DNA of 33,271 nt, from assembly GCA_021296265.1 (NCBI GenBank), contig JAGWAT010000017.1, positions 1 to 33,271 on the forward strand, read 5' to 3'. Position numbers and translations under genes: made by a program. Positions 17,039-25,663 of the stretch are shown here, in pieces (position 1 is the first letter of the stretch; every line of letters starts with the position of its first letter). Source of the stretch: Alphaproteobacteria bacterium (GTDB lineage: Bacteria > Pseudomonadota > Alphaproteobacteria > TMED109). A model generated the notes under the pieces. It saw only the letters and a list, made by a program, of their open reading frames with translations. It ran no database searches and was not told where the DNA came from.

Positions 17039-20000
17039 TCACCAGGTATCCACGCAAGGGCGTTTCTTGCCGGTTCGGGATGGGGGCGGCGGGCAGGCCC
17101 GGAGGCCCTCGACAATCCAGCGCCGGGTGTCAGCCGGGTCGATGACGTCGTCGATCTCGAACAGGGATGCCGTATTGATCGCCTTGCCCTGCTCGTACAT
17201 GCCGGCCACCCGTTCTTCGTAACGGGTCTTTCGCGCTTCCGGATCCTTGATCGCAGCTAGTTCATCGCGATAGCCCAGCTTGACGGCTCCTTCGAGTCCC
17301 ATGCCGCCGAACTCCCCGGTCGGCCATGAAATCGCGAAGAATGGCGCATGGAAGCTCCCGGCCGCCATGGCCTGCGCCCCGAGTCCGTAAGACTTGCGCA
17401 AGACGATCGTGAACATGGGCACGGTCACGCTGGAACCGATGACGTACAGGCGACAGCAGTGACGTACCAGCGCGGTTTTCTCCGCTTCGGGTCCGACCAT
17501 GTTGCCCGGCGTATCGCAAAGACAAAGGATGGGGATGTCGAAGGCGTCGCAGAGTTGCATGAAACGCGCGGCCTTGTCGGCGCCATCGCTGTCGACGGCG
17601 CCCGCCAGGTAGAGGGGGTTGTTGGCAACCAGTCCAATTGGCCGGCCTTCGATGCGCACGAGTGCCGTCACCATACCGGCGCCAAAGCCCTTCCGCAGTT
17701 CCAGCACGGAGCCTTCGTCGGCCAGGAGTTCGATCACCTTTCGGACGTCGTAGGTCCGGAGCCGGTTCTCAGGAATTACGTGGCGAAGCTTCCGCTGGTC
17801 CGCCGCGGACCAGTCCGCAACCGACCCCTGGAAATACGACAGGTACTGCTTCGCAACCTGTACGGCTTCCGCCTCGTCCTCCACCTGGATATCGACCACC
17901 CCGTTCGGTACCTGAACGTCGAGCGGCCCCACTTCCTCGGGTTTGAAGATTCCCAGGCCGCCACCTTCGATCATGGCTGGTCCGCCCATACCGATGTTGG
18001 TGTTGCGGGTCGCAATCACAACATCGCTGCAGCCCAGGATCACAGCATTCCCGGCGAAACAGCGTCCCGAAGCGATGCCCACCATGGGGACGAGCCCGCT
18101 GAGCCGGCCGAAGAGGTGAAAGGCAGGAATATGCAGGTCGGCGGCAAACACGATATCCGTGTCGCCCGGCCGGCCGCCGCCGCCCTCCGTGAAGAACACC
18201 ATGGGCAGGCGCCAGTTCTCCGCGAGAGCGAACATCCTGTCCTTCTTGTGATGATTGAACTTTCCCTGCGTGCCCGCCAACACTGTGTAGTCGTAGGCCA
18301 TGACCATGCACCGGGCGCGCTCGTCATCGAATAGCTCGCCGTTGACCCGGCCCATCCCCGCAATCAGCCCGTCTGCCGGTGTGCGATCGATCAGTTCTTC
18401 CATGGGGTGTCGCTGGCGCCGCGCCGCGATGACGAGAGATCCGTATTCGGTGAATGATCCCGGATCAACCAGATCGTTGACGTTCTCGCGCGCGGTACGC
18501 TGACCGGTTCGACGGCGACGCGCCACGGCCTTCGGACGGCGCTCGTCTTGCGTTCGGGCTTGTCGGTCAAGAACTTCCGCTAGGTCGGGCCGGATATACG
18601 CAAGGTCGATAGAAGCCGAATCGTCCGCTTCCAAAGCCTCCAGGCTGGCCGCATCAATGACTGCCACGGGGCTCCCCTCGGCAACGGTATCGCCCAAGGC
18701 CACCGGAATGCGGGACACATAGCCCGCGTGATCGGCAGTGATCACGTGCTGCATCTTCATGGCTTCCATGACCAGCAGGTCGCCACCGGCACGCACGGGG
18801 TCTCCCTCGGTCACCAGTATTTCGACCACTGTGCCCTGGAGCGGCGCCTTGACGGCGCCCGCTTCCAGCGGGGCCGACGCTTCCGATAGAGGGCCCGCCT
18901 GATCCTCGCCCTTCCCGTGCGCCAGAACCGCGAGCGGGTCGCTGGAGTCGACCTGTGCACCCACGATGACGGGGCCGCTTGCGGTCTCGTGCGCCGAGCT
19001 GTCCGATGCAATCACCAGTTCGTCGAGAAGTGTCTCCACCAACTCCGTGTGAAGGAGCCCCGATTGGACCTCTTCCCGCTCCAGCAACCGGCGCATGAAT
19101 CCGAGATTGGTGGCTATGCCCGAGATCCGGAACTCGTCTACGGCCCGGGTGAGTTTGCTGGCTGCGGTCTGGAAGGAGTCGCCCCGGACGATGACCTTGG
19201 CAAGGAGGGAATCGAAGCTCGGATGGGGAGCGAACCCGGCACCCCCATGCGTATCAACGCGAATTCCCGGTCCTGTCGGCGGCTGGAACAGTTCGGCCGT
19301 CCCGGCCGCAGGTCGGACCTGCCCGTCCGGTCGCAGGATTTCCGCGTTGATGCGGGCCTGGATGGCGCAGCCTTGCGGGCCGTTCCCGTTAGCGGCGTCG
19401 GACAAGAGAGCCCCGGCTGCCAGATCAAACTGCAATCCGACAAGATCGATACCAAAAACCTCTTCTGTAACCGTGTGTTCTACCTGAAGTCGAGGATTTG
19501 TTTCAATAAAATGGAAAGTCCCGGATTCCTCCAGCAGAAACTCGAAAGTACCGAGGTTCGCAAACTCTGCCGCTCGCGCCATGGTCACGGCACATTCGAT
19601 GATCTCATCGCGGATGGCCGGGGACAGATTGGGGGCCGGCGCAATTTCCAGCAGTTTCTGTCGGCGACGCTGCAGGCTGCATTCGCGCTCACCGAATGCA
19701 GTGACAGTACCGGTGCCGTCGCCGGCGATTTGAACCTCGATGTGGCGCGGCTGCTGCACCAGCTTCTCCGCGTACAGAGCCTTGTTTCCGAATGCCCGCT
19801 CCGCCTCGTCCTCGCACCGCGGCCATTCGCGGTCGAGCTCTTCTAGGCTGTGGACGGCCCGCATCCCGCGCCCGCCGCCCCCGCCGGCTGCCTTGATCAT
19901 GGCAGCTTCGCCGTTCACGAGCGTGCGGAAGAACTCGCGCGCCGCCTCAATGCCGCTGTTGCCAGCCGTCCCTGGCAACACGGGGGTGCCACATCGTTCG

Positions 20001-20362
20001 GCGAATTCGCGTGCCTGGATCTTGTCTCCGAAGAGTTCCAGCGTCTCGGGGGCAGGGCCGACAAAGGTGTACCCCAAGGCGACCGCCGCCCGCGCAAACC
20101 CGGCGTTCTCGCTCAGGAATCCGTAGCCCGGATGAATGACGTCGCAGTCAGCGGTGTCCGCTGCCTGCAGCACCTGCTCGTGGTCGAGATATGCGGCTAC
20201 ACCCCGACCGGGGATCGACTGATGCGGCCATGCGCTGGCGGTGGCGGGGAAGGGCGGATCGTCCTCTGGATGAACCAGCACGGGTACTAGGCCTTTTTCG
20301 CAGGCCGTTCGCGCAATGCGCACGGCGATCTCGCCCCGGTTGGCAATGAGTACGCGCTTCAA
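17039..20362 (-). CDS. Single-chain biotin-dependent acyl-CoA carboxylase (LCC type)
   Basis: A 1107-residue fused enzyme carrying all activities of a biotin carboxylase system. Residues 1-450 are biotin carboxylase (KRVLIANRGEIAVRIA, ATP-grasp KAAGGGGGRGMR, FIETNPRLQVEHTVTEE). A linker and biotinyl domain follow, with EAMKMQHV and biotinylated Lys536. From about residue 600 comes a carboxyltransferase (DPGSFTEYGSLVIAARR, FFTEGGGGRPGD, LCDTPGNMVGPEAEK, SYGLGAQAMAAGSF). This order matches the long-chain acyl-CoA carboxylases described from Mycobacterium avium and Rhodopseudomonas. The frame opens at 20452, but homology begins at once after TTG 20362, which has GGAG 5 nt upstream, so TTG is the chosen start. 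The actual acyl-CoA substrate is not determined by sequence alone. Confidence 0.92.
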   Translation of the reverse strand: MKRVLIANRGEIAVRIARTACEKGLVPVLVHPEDDPPFPATASAWPHQSIPGRGVAAYLDHEQVLQAADTADCDVIHPGYGFLSENAGFARAAVALGYTFVGPAPETLELFGDKIQAREFAERCGTPVLPGTAGNSGIEAAREFFRTLVNGEAAMIKAAGGGGGRGMRAVHSLEELDREWPRCEDEAERAFGNKALYAEKLVQQPRHIEVQIAGDGTGTVTAFGERECSLQRRRQKLLEIAPAPNLSPAIRDEIIECAVTMARAAEFANLGTFEFLLEESGTFHFIETNPRLQVEHTVTEEVFGIDLVGLQFDLAAGALLSDAANGNGPQGCAIQARINAEILRPDGQVRPAAGTAELFQPPTGPGIRVDTHGGAGFAPHPSFDSLLAKVIVRGDSFQTAASKLTRAVDEFRISGIATNLGFMRRLLEREEVQSGLLHTELVETLLDELVIASDSSAHETASGPVIVGAQVDSSDPLAVLAHGKGEDQAGPLSEASAPLEAGAVKAPLQGTVVEILVTEGDPVRAGGDLLVMEAMKMQHVITADHAGYVSRIPVALGDTVAEGSPVAVIDAASLEALEADDSASIDLAYIRPDLAEVLDRQARTQDERRPKAVARRRRTGQRTARENVNDLVDPGSFTEYGSLVIAARRQRHPMEELIDRTPADGLIAGMGRVNGELFDDERARCMVMAYDYTVLAGTQGKFNHHKKDRMFALAENWRLPMVFFTEGGGGRPGDTDIVFAADLHIPAFHLFGRLSGLVPMVGIASGRCFAGNAVILGCSDVVIATRNTNIGMGGPAMIEGGGLGIFKPEEVGPLDVQVPNGVVDIQVEDEAEAVQVAKQYLSYFQGSVADWSAADQRKLRHVIPENRLRTYDVRKVIELLADEGSVLELRKGFGAGMVTALVRIEGRPIGLVANNPLYLAGAVDSDGADKAARFMQLCDAFDIPILCLCDTPGNMVGPEAEKTALVRHCCRLYVIGSSVTVPMFTIVLRKSYGLGAQAMAAGSFHAPFFAISWPTGEFGGMGLEGAVKLGYRDELAAIKDPEARKTRYEERVAGMYEQGKAINTASLFEIDDVIDPADTRRWIVEGLRACPPPPSRTGKKRPCVDTW

Positions 20363-20433
20363 ACCAAACTCCCGAATGTGGTCACAAGTCGGCGGAGATG
20401 AGTGAGGCCCGGCCGTACATCCGGGCGCGCGAT

Positions 20434-20486
20434 GGTACTGTTGCGGTACCAAGGTTGAGGGACAAGCCGCTACAGTACTCTACTGT
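20434..20486. promoter_or_regulatory. Cluster of TACTGT half-sites in the carboxylase/monooxygenase divergent promoter
   Basis: ACAGTA-CTC-TACTGT (20472-20486) is a perfect 15-nt dyad. A further TACTGT occurs at 20436-20441, inside a second dyad GGTAC-N7-GTACC (20434-20450). The 274-nt spacer lies between the divergent carboxylase and nitronate-monooxygenase genes, the expected place for a shared operator. The controlling protein is unknown. Confidence 0.45.
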
Positions 20487-20636
20487 CGGTTCGATTGTGA
20501 CCGCGGAGCCTGCCGACGACCTCGGGGCCTTACGCTGACGGAGTCGGGTCGTTAAAACGGCACTCTTGCGGAACCCGCATGTGGTTGCCCGATTCCCACG
20601 AGTTATCGCTAGCCTTCCCCTGCCGAAAGGATTGCC

Positions 20637-21629
20637 ATGCCGCTTCCAACCAACTTGGAGGGACGACTTTCTCTCCCGCTCATTGGCGCTCCTCTGTTTA
20701 TCGTGTCGAATCCCGACCTCGTCATCGAGCAGTGCAAGGCAGGCGTCATGGGGGCGTTTCCGGCACTCAATGCCAGGCCCCCGGAGATGCTGGATCAGTG
20801 GATCGGGCGCATCAAGTCGGAACTCGGCGCTTGGGCCAAGGCCCACCCCGGGGCACCCGTCGCGCCATTCGCGGTCAACCAGATTGTGCACCACTCCAAT
20901 GAGCGGCTGGAACACGACGTGGACATCTGCGTGAAGCACGAGGTGCCGTTCATAATCAGCAGTCTGCAGGCGCCAACCGCCATCGAGAAGCAGATTCATT
21001 CGTATGGCGGGCGGATCTTCCACGATGTGACCAACATCCGGCATGCCAAGAAGGCCCTGGACGAAGGTGCAGACGGTTTGATCCTGGTATGCGCCGGTGC
21101 GGGCGGTCATGCAGGGACCCTGAGTCCGTTTGCCCTGGTAGCCGAAGTTCGCCAGTTCTTCGACGGTCCTGTCATTCTTTCCGGCGCCATGGCTACCGGT
21201 AGCCAAATCCTGGCTGCCCAAGCGATGGGGGCGGACCTCGCGTACTTCGGGACGCGCTTCATCGCTTCCAAGGAGGCGAATGCGCCGGACCGCTACAAGC
21301 AGATGGTGGTGGAAAGTCGCGCCTCGGACATCGTCTACACCAGTCTGTTTTCTGGGGTGAAAGGGAACTATCTGTCGGCCAGTATCGCGGAGGCCGGTCT
21401 GGATCCGGCGAATTTGCCGGAAGCCGACAAGTCGAAGATGGACTTCCGTTCAGGTGGCAGCGTCGATCGGCGCACCTGGCGGGACATCTGGAGTGCCGGA
21501 CAGAGTTCCGGAGTGATCCGGGACGTACCCTCAACCGCAGAGATCGTGGATCGGCTTCGCACCGAGTACGAGGCAGCCAAGAACGTCCTGCGGACACAGA
21601 GTAAGCCGTTCTTGGCGTCGGCAGCGTGA
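20637..21629 (+). CDS. Nitronate monooxygenase family flavoprotein
   Basis: A 330-residue FMN-dependent TIM-barrel enzyme of the 2-nitropropane dioxygenase group, which oxidises alkyl nitronates or serves as a related oxidoreductase. Visible family parts are the N-terminal LPLIGAPLFIVSNPDLVIEQ, the AFPALNAR block, the glycine-rich VCAGAGGHAGTLSPFALV phosphate-binding region with the histidine used in catalysis, and GPVILSGAMATGSQILAAQAMGADLAYFGTRF. AAGGATTGCC directly precedes ATG 20637, a reasonable ribosome site. It is divergent from the acyl-CoA carboxylase. Many family members have unknown substrates, so the nitronate assignment is only at family level. Confidence 0.9.
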   Translation: MPLPTNLEGRLSLPLIGAPLFIVSNPDLVIEQCKAGVMGAFPALNARPPEMLDQWIGRIKSELGAWAKAHPGAPVAPFAVNQIVHHSNERLEHDVDICVKHEVPFIISSLQAPTAIEKQIHSYGGRIFHDVTNIRHAKKALDEGADGLILVCAGAGGHAGTLSPFALVAEVRQFFDGPVILSGAMATGSQILAAQAMGADLAYFGTRFIASKEANAPDRYKQMVVESRASDIVYTSLFSGVKGNYLSASIAEAGLDPANLPEADKSKMDFRSGGSVDRRTWRDIWSAGQSSGVIRDVPSTAEIVDRLRTEYEAAKNVLRTQSKPFLASAA

Positions 21630-21644
21630 CCAGAAGGCGATCGA

Positions 21645-21715
21645 CCGGCCTGCCGATCCCACTTGAGATGATCGTGCTGGGAGCCGATGCTGGCAGGGAC
21701 GGCGCGGCAGGCCGG
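21645..21715. promoter_or_regulatory. Long-armed stem-loop ahead of the ABC importer
   Basis: CCGGCCTGCCG (21645-21655) and CGGCAGGCCGG (21705-21715) are perfect 11-nt complementary arms around a 49-nt loop. They fill most of the 122 nt between the nitronate-monooxygenase stop and the solute-binding protein start. It may act as a 5' leader structure or as a read-through control. No U-tract follows. Confidence 0.5.
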
Positions 21716-21751
21716 GTCCGACCACGTCGCGGCCGTCATTCGGAGTTGAAC

Positions 21752-22930
21752 ATGCTCAAGAGACTTGCGGCAGCAGCAGCGGTTGCGGCGATTGCATCCT
21801 CGCCGGCGTCGGCCGACATCAAGATCGGTTTTGTCACCACGCTCACGACGCCCGCGGCGGTGATCGGACGTGACATGCGCGATGCGGTCGAACTCGCGCT
21901 TGAGCACATCGACGGTCGCATGGGTTCGGAGACGGTAGAGGTCATTTACGGCGACGACGAGTTCAACGCGCAAAAGGGAAAACAGGCCACCGAGCGGCTC
22001 ATCCTGCGGGACGACGTCGATCTGGTCACCGGTTACATCTGGTCCAACGTCCTGCTCGCATCGGCTCCCGTCGTGCTGGGTGCCGGCAAGATCCTTATCA
22101 GCGCGAACGCCGGTCCGGCGCCGCTGGCCGGTCGTCGGTGTCACGAGAACTTCTTCAACATCTCCTGGCAGAACGACCAGACGCCGATGGCGCTGGGAGA
22201 ACTGCTCAATCGGGATGGAGTCGGATCGCTCTACATCGTGGCGCCCAACTACGTGGCTGGCCAGAACATGGTGGCGGGTGTCGAGCGCGTGTTCGCGGGC
22301 GAAGTCGTGGGGAAGGATATGACCGTATGGCCTTCGCAGCGGGATTGGTCAGCGGAACTATCGAAGATTAAGGCGGCCGGCCCTGAGGGCGTCTTCATAT
22401 TCTACCCCGGCCCGGCGGGTCCGGCATTCGTCAAGCAGTACCAGCAGGCGGGATTGATCGAAACCATCCCCTTGTTCTCCGTGTACACGTTCGATTCCAT
22501 CAGCTTGCCGCTGTTTCAGGAGGCCCGGATTGATGCGGTGCTCGGCAGCAGGATGACCCAGTTCTGGGCGCCGGATATGGAGAACGAACAGAACCAGAGG
22601 TTCGTGGCCGCGTTCCGGAACAAGTATGGCCGCTACCCCTCGTTGTACGCCGCCCAGAGCTATGATTCGATGTTCTTCATCAAGTCCGCCGTCGAAGCGG
22701 TCGGGGGCAACATTCAAGACGTTGATGGGATGCGTGCCGCGCTCAGGAAGGCCGAATTTCCTTCGGTGCGCGGCCAATTCCGGATTGGATCCAACCACTT
22801 TCCGATCCAGAACTTCTATGAACGGAGGGTGGTGGAGGACGCCAACGGCAACTGGACCACGTCGGTGGGCCCCGTGGTGCTGGAAGACCACCAGGACCCG
22901 TACGCCAGCCAGTGCGAGATGGGCGGCTAG
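21752..22930 (+). CDS. ABC transporter substrate-binding protein, branched-chain amino acid/aromatic acid type
   Basis: A 392-residue periplasmic binding protein of the Leu/Ile/Val-binding fold. ATG 21752 has GGAG 7 nt upstream and begins a clean Sec signal peptide ending in ASA at residue 21; the frame is open further upstream, but that extension is not signal-like. The mature protein starts DIKIGFVTTLTTPAAVIG, with later GRRCHENFFNISWQND, the FIFYPGPAGPAFVKQYQQAG segment and AAQSYDSMFFIKSAVEAVGG. The C-terminal DPYASQCEM ending recurs in receptors associated with aromatic-acid catabolism. Together with four downstream genes it forms a complete importer; the adjacent box genes make benzoate or a relative the likely ligand. 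Confidence 0.92.
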   Translation: MLKRLAAAAAVAAIASSPASADIKIGFVTTLTTPAAVIGRDMRDAVELALEHIDGRMGSETVEVIYGDDEFNAQKGKQATERLILRDDVDLVTGYIWSNVLLASAPVVLGAGKILISANAGPAPLAGRRCHENFFNISWQNDQTPMALGELLNRDGVGSLYIVAPNYVAGQNMVAGVERVFAGEVVGKDMTVWPSQRDWSAELSKIKAAGPEGVFIFYPGPAGPAFVKQYQQAGLIETIPLFSVYTFDSISLPLFQEARIDAVLGSRMTQFWAPDMENEQNQRFVAAFRNKYGRYPSLYAAQSYDSMFFIKSAVEAVGGNIQDVDGMRAALRKAEFPSVRGQFRIGSNHFPIQNFYERRVVEDANGNWTTSVGPVVLEDHQDPYASQCEMGG

Positions 22931-22977
22931 GCCGCATCGGCGGCCCACCCAGCGCCTTGCGGCGTCTCGGCACATCG

Positions 22978-23001
22978 ACGGCCGGGCGGTTCTTCGGCCG
23001 T
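22978..23001 (+). repeat. Hairpin between receptor and permease genes
   Basis: ACGGCCG-N10-CGGCCGT forms a 7-bp stem in the 90-nt gap after the substrate-binding protein gene, ending 19 nt before the permease start. Structures at this point often protect the receptor mRNA and lower permease expression; that role is inferred. Confidence 0.45.
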
Positions 23002-23020
23002 AGCGGGAGCAGGATGGGCA

Positions 23021-23956
23021 ATGGATTACATCCTGCTGGTTGAACAGCTGCTGAACGGTTTTCAGCTCGGAATCATCCTGTTCCTCATGGCCGCCGGGCT
23101 CACTCTCGTGTTCGGGATCATGGACCTGGTGAACCTCGCGCACGGTTCCTTGTTCATGATCGGCGCCTTCGTTGGCGGCACGTTGACGCTGGTAACCGAT
23201 TCCCTGGTGCTGGGCGCCGTACTCATGGTGCCGGCGATGTTTGCCATCGGCGTACTGGTCGAAACCATCGCGCTGCGGACCCTCTATCGCCGCAGCCATC
23301 TCGACCAGGTATTGGCGACCTTCGGGCTCATCCTGTTTTTCAACGAGGCAACGCGATTGATCTGGGGACCGGCAGGTCTCGCGGTTCCACTCCCCGAATT
23401 TCTGGAGGGGACCGTGGCGCTCGGGGCCGGCATCACCTATCCGCTTTATCGCGTCGTCATCATCGTGATCGGGCTCCTGGTCGCGCTTGGCCTGTACCTT
23501 CTGGTCGCACAGACCCGCTTCGGGATGCTGGTCCGAGCCGGTGCCTCCAATCGGGTGATGGCGGGGGCCCTTGGGGTCAACATCCCCGTCCTGTTCTCTC
23601 TCGTGTTTGGGATCGGTGCAGTCCTTGCAGGCCTGGCTGGCCTGATCATCACACCGATTACCCAGGCTGCCATCGGAATGGGAGAGGACGTGCTAATTCT
23701 TGCCTTCGTCGTCATCGTAATCGGCGGCATTGGATCCGTCCGTGGCGCCTTTGTCGCCGCCCTCCTCACGGGCATCATCGACACGATGGGGCGATCCTTT
23801 CTCGACGTGGTCCTGTTGCTGTTCCTGCCGGCCAATGCTGCGGAGTCGGCGGGCCCCGCCCTGTCGTCGATGCTGATCTACATCCTGATGGCAGGAATCT
23901 TGTTCTTTCGGCCACAGGGACTGTTTCCCCCTCGGGGCGCGACGGCGGCCTCGTGA
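23021..23956 (+). CDS. livH: ABC transporter permease, LivH type
   Basis: A 311-residue inner-membrane permease with about eight hydrophobic segments. The opening LLVEQLLNGFQLGIILFLMA and the LVFGIMDLVNLAHGSLFMIGAF block are hallmarks of LivH-like subunits. The cytoplasmic loop RFGMLVRAGASNRVMAGALGVN contacts the ATPases, and the VIVIGGIGSVRGAFVAALL region follows. Its stop overlaps the GTG of livM (GTGA), so it is translationally coupled to its partner. It is named by family; the substrate is probably an aromatic acid rather than leucine, judging by the neighbours. Confidence 0.92.
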   Translation: MDYILLVEQLLNGFQLGIILFLMAAGLTLVFGIMDLVNLAHGSLFMIGAFVGGTLTLVTDSLVLGAVLMVPAMFAIGVLVETIALRTLYRRSHLDQVLATFGLILFFNEATRLIWGPAGLAVPLPEFLEGTVALGAGITYPLYRVVIIVIGLLVALGLYLLVAQTRFGMLVRAGASNRVMAGALGVNIPVLFSLVFGIGAVLAGLAGLIITPITQAAIGMGEDVLILAFVVIVIGGIGSVRGAFVAALLTGIIDTMGRSFLDVVLLLFLPANAAESAGPALSSMLIYILMAGILFFRPQGLFPPRGATAAS

Positions 23957-24906
23957 GATCCCAACTGACCCCGGCGCACGCTGTTGCCACGTTGCTGATC
24001 GTACTGTGCGCGACGATTCCGTACCTGGCTCCCGCGCTGGACGAGCCGTTCTACGTCATCGTGTTTGCCCGAATCATGATCTGGGCGATCGCCGCCATCA
24101 GCTTGAATCTGATCATGGGATTTGGCGGCATGATCAGCTTTGGCCATGCGGTGTACCTGGGCATCGGCGGCTATGCGGTGGGAATCCTGGGGTTCCATGA
24201 CGTCACCAGCGCGTGGATACAGCTGCCAATAGCGATCGGACTGTGCGCCTTGGTGGCGCTCGTATTCGGGGTTATCTGCCTGCGCACCCGGGGCATCTAT
24301 TTCATCATGATCACCCTGGCGCTGGCACAGATGGTGTTCTTTCTGAGCGTGAGTGCCGAGCGCTACGGCAGTGACGACGGGCTGAACATCCTCTGGCGCA
24401 GCGAATTCGGATCCGGGCTCATCGATCTGGAAGACGGTGTGGTCATGTACTACACGATCTTCGCCGTGCTTTTGGGCTGCCTGCTCCTTCAGTGGCGCAT
24501 GGTCGTCTCGCGGTTCGGCATGGTGCTGCGGGCATCGCAATCCAATGACACGCGCGTCCAAGCCATCGGGATTCCCACGTACCGCTACCGGCTCGCGGCA
24601 TTCGTCATCGCTGGCGTGATGTGCGGACTGGCGGGTTTTCTGCAGGCCAACCTCGAGCGTTTCGTGTCACCGGACATGATGAACTGGCATCGGTCGGGAG
24701 AGTTGATCCTGATGACCGTCCTGGGCGGTACCGCAACTCTGTTCGGCCCTCTGGTTGGTGCGGTCGTCTTCCTCCTGCTCTCCGAGACGCTGTCAACCAT
24801 CACGATCCACTGGCACCTCGTGTTCGGTCCGTTCCTCATCCTGGTGGTGCTGTTTGCCCGCGGTGGGGTGATGGGCCTCCTGGGGTCGAGAACGACGCGT
24901 GACTGA
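23953..24906 (+). CDS. livM: ABC transporter permease, LivM type
   Basis: A 317-residue permease partner with the typical AISLNLIMGFGGMISFGHAVYLGIGGY block near residue 50 and the ATPase-contact loop RFGMVLRASQSNDTRVQAIG near residue 190. The late TVLGGTATLFGPLVGAVVFLLL segment is also typical. It starts at GTG 23953 within a GTGA overlap and its end overlaps livG by 8 nt, so the operon is tightly coupled. It completes the transmembrane heterodimer with LivH. Confidence 0.92.
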   Translation: MRSQLTPAHAVATLLIVLCATIPYLAPALDEPFYVIVFARIMIWAIAAISLNLIMGFGGMISFGHAVYLGIGGYAVGILGFHDVTSAWIQLPIAIGLCALVALVFGVICLRTRGIYFIMITLALAQMVFFLSVSAERYGSDDGLNILWRSEFGSGLIDLEDGVVMYYTIFAVLLGCLLLQWRMVVSRFGMVLRASQSNDTRVQAIGIPTYRYRLAAFVIAGVMCGLAGFLQANLERFVSPDMMNWHRSGELILMTVLGGTATLFGPLVGAVVFLLLSETLSTITIHWHLVFGPFLILVVLFARGGVMGLLGSRTTRD

Positions 24907-25663
24907 CGGTCCGCGGGATTTGCACCTCGAAGCGCGGGGGCTCCACAAGCGCTTCGGCGGCCTCCAGGCGGCAACCGATCTCTCGATGCGCGCGCAGCAG
25001 GGCGAGGTCCATGCCGTCATTGGTCCCAACGGTGCGGGCAAGACCACGCTGGTGCATATGCTGTCCGGTTTCCTGCGGCCCGACAGCGGATCGATCGTGT
25101 TTGGAGGCGACGACATTACCGGGCTGTCGGCACCCGGCCGGGTGCAGCGCGGGTTGGCGCGGTCGTTCCAGATCACCAGCGTGTTCCGTGAATTCACCGT
25201 ACTGGAGAACGTGGTTCTTCCGATCCAGGCCCGGCAGGGTCACAGCTTCAGATTCTGGCAGTCAGCCATGCGCGATCCGGGGCTGACGGGACCTGCTCGC
25301 GCTCTGCTCGAAGAGGTCGGACTGGGTGACCGGGCGGCAACCCGGGCAGGACATCTCGCGCATGGCGAGCAGCGCCAGCTGGAGATCGCGATCGCACTGG
25401 CCACGAACCCTTCCTTCCTCCTGCTCGACGAACCCATGGCAGGTATGGGGCCCGAGGAAAATCGTGCCCTGATCGATTTTTTGGGCGCCCTGAAGAAAAC
25501 GCACGGCATGCTCTTGATTGAGCACGATCTCGATGCCGTGTTTGCCCTAGCCGATCGCATCACTGTGCTCGTCTACGGACGCGTGATAGCGTCGGGCCGA
25601 CCGGACGAGATTCGCCGGAACAGGGAGGTGCGTACGGCGTATCTTGGCGAAGCGCACGCCTGA
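24899..25663 (+). CDS. livG: ABC transporter ATP-binding protein, LivG type
   Basis: A 254-residue ATPase with Walker A GPNGAGKTT, an LARSFQITSVFREFTVLENV Q-loop region typical of LivG, a signature segment degenerate as LAHGEQRQLEIAIAL, where most ABC proteins have LSGGQ, and Walker B LLLDEPMAGM followed by the LLIEHDLDAVFALADRITVL switch histidine. It starts at GTG 24899, overlapping livM by 8 nt, and its stop overlaps the livF ATG (TGATG). The serine-to-alanine and glycine-to-histidine changes in the signature are tolerated in this family. Confidence 0.93.
   Translation: MTDGPRDLHLEARGLHKRFGGLQAATDLSMRAQQGEVHAVIGPNGAGKTTLVHMLSGFLRPDSGSIVFGGDDITGLSAPGRVQRGLARSFQITSVFREFTVLENVVLPIQARQGHSFRFWQSAMRDPGLTGPARALLEEVGLGDRAATRAGHLAHGEQRQLEIAIALATNPSFLLLDEPMAGMGPEENRALIDFLGALKKTHGMLLIEHDLDAVFALADRITVLVYGRVIASGRPDEIRRNREVRTAYLGEAHA

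Noticed and set aside
17348-18334. 328-codon plus-strand open frame
   Set aside because: Antisense to the carboxyltransferase part of the acyl-CoA carboxylase; composition rich in His, Arg and Gly with no domain.
20363-20452. Upstream extension of the carboxylase to 20452
   Set aside because: The 30 added residues show no homology-like pattern and cover the promoter dyads; TTG 20362 has a good ribosome site and starts the ANRGEIA domain directly.
21626-21751. Upstream extension of the substrate-binding protein
   Set aside because: It would put charged residues before the signal peptide; ATG 21752 has a proper GGAG site and begins a clean Sec signal.
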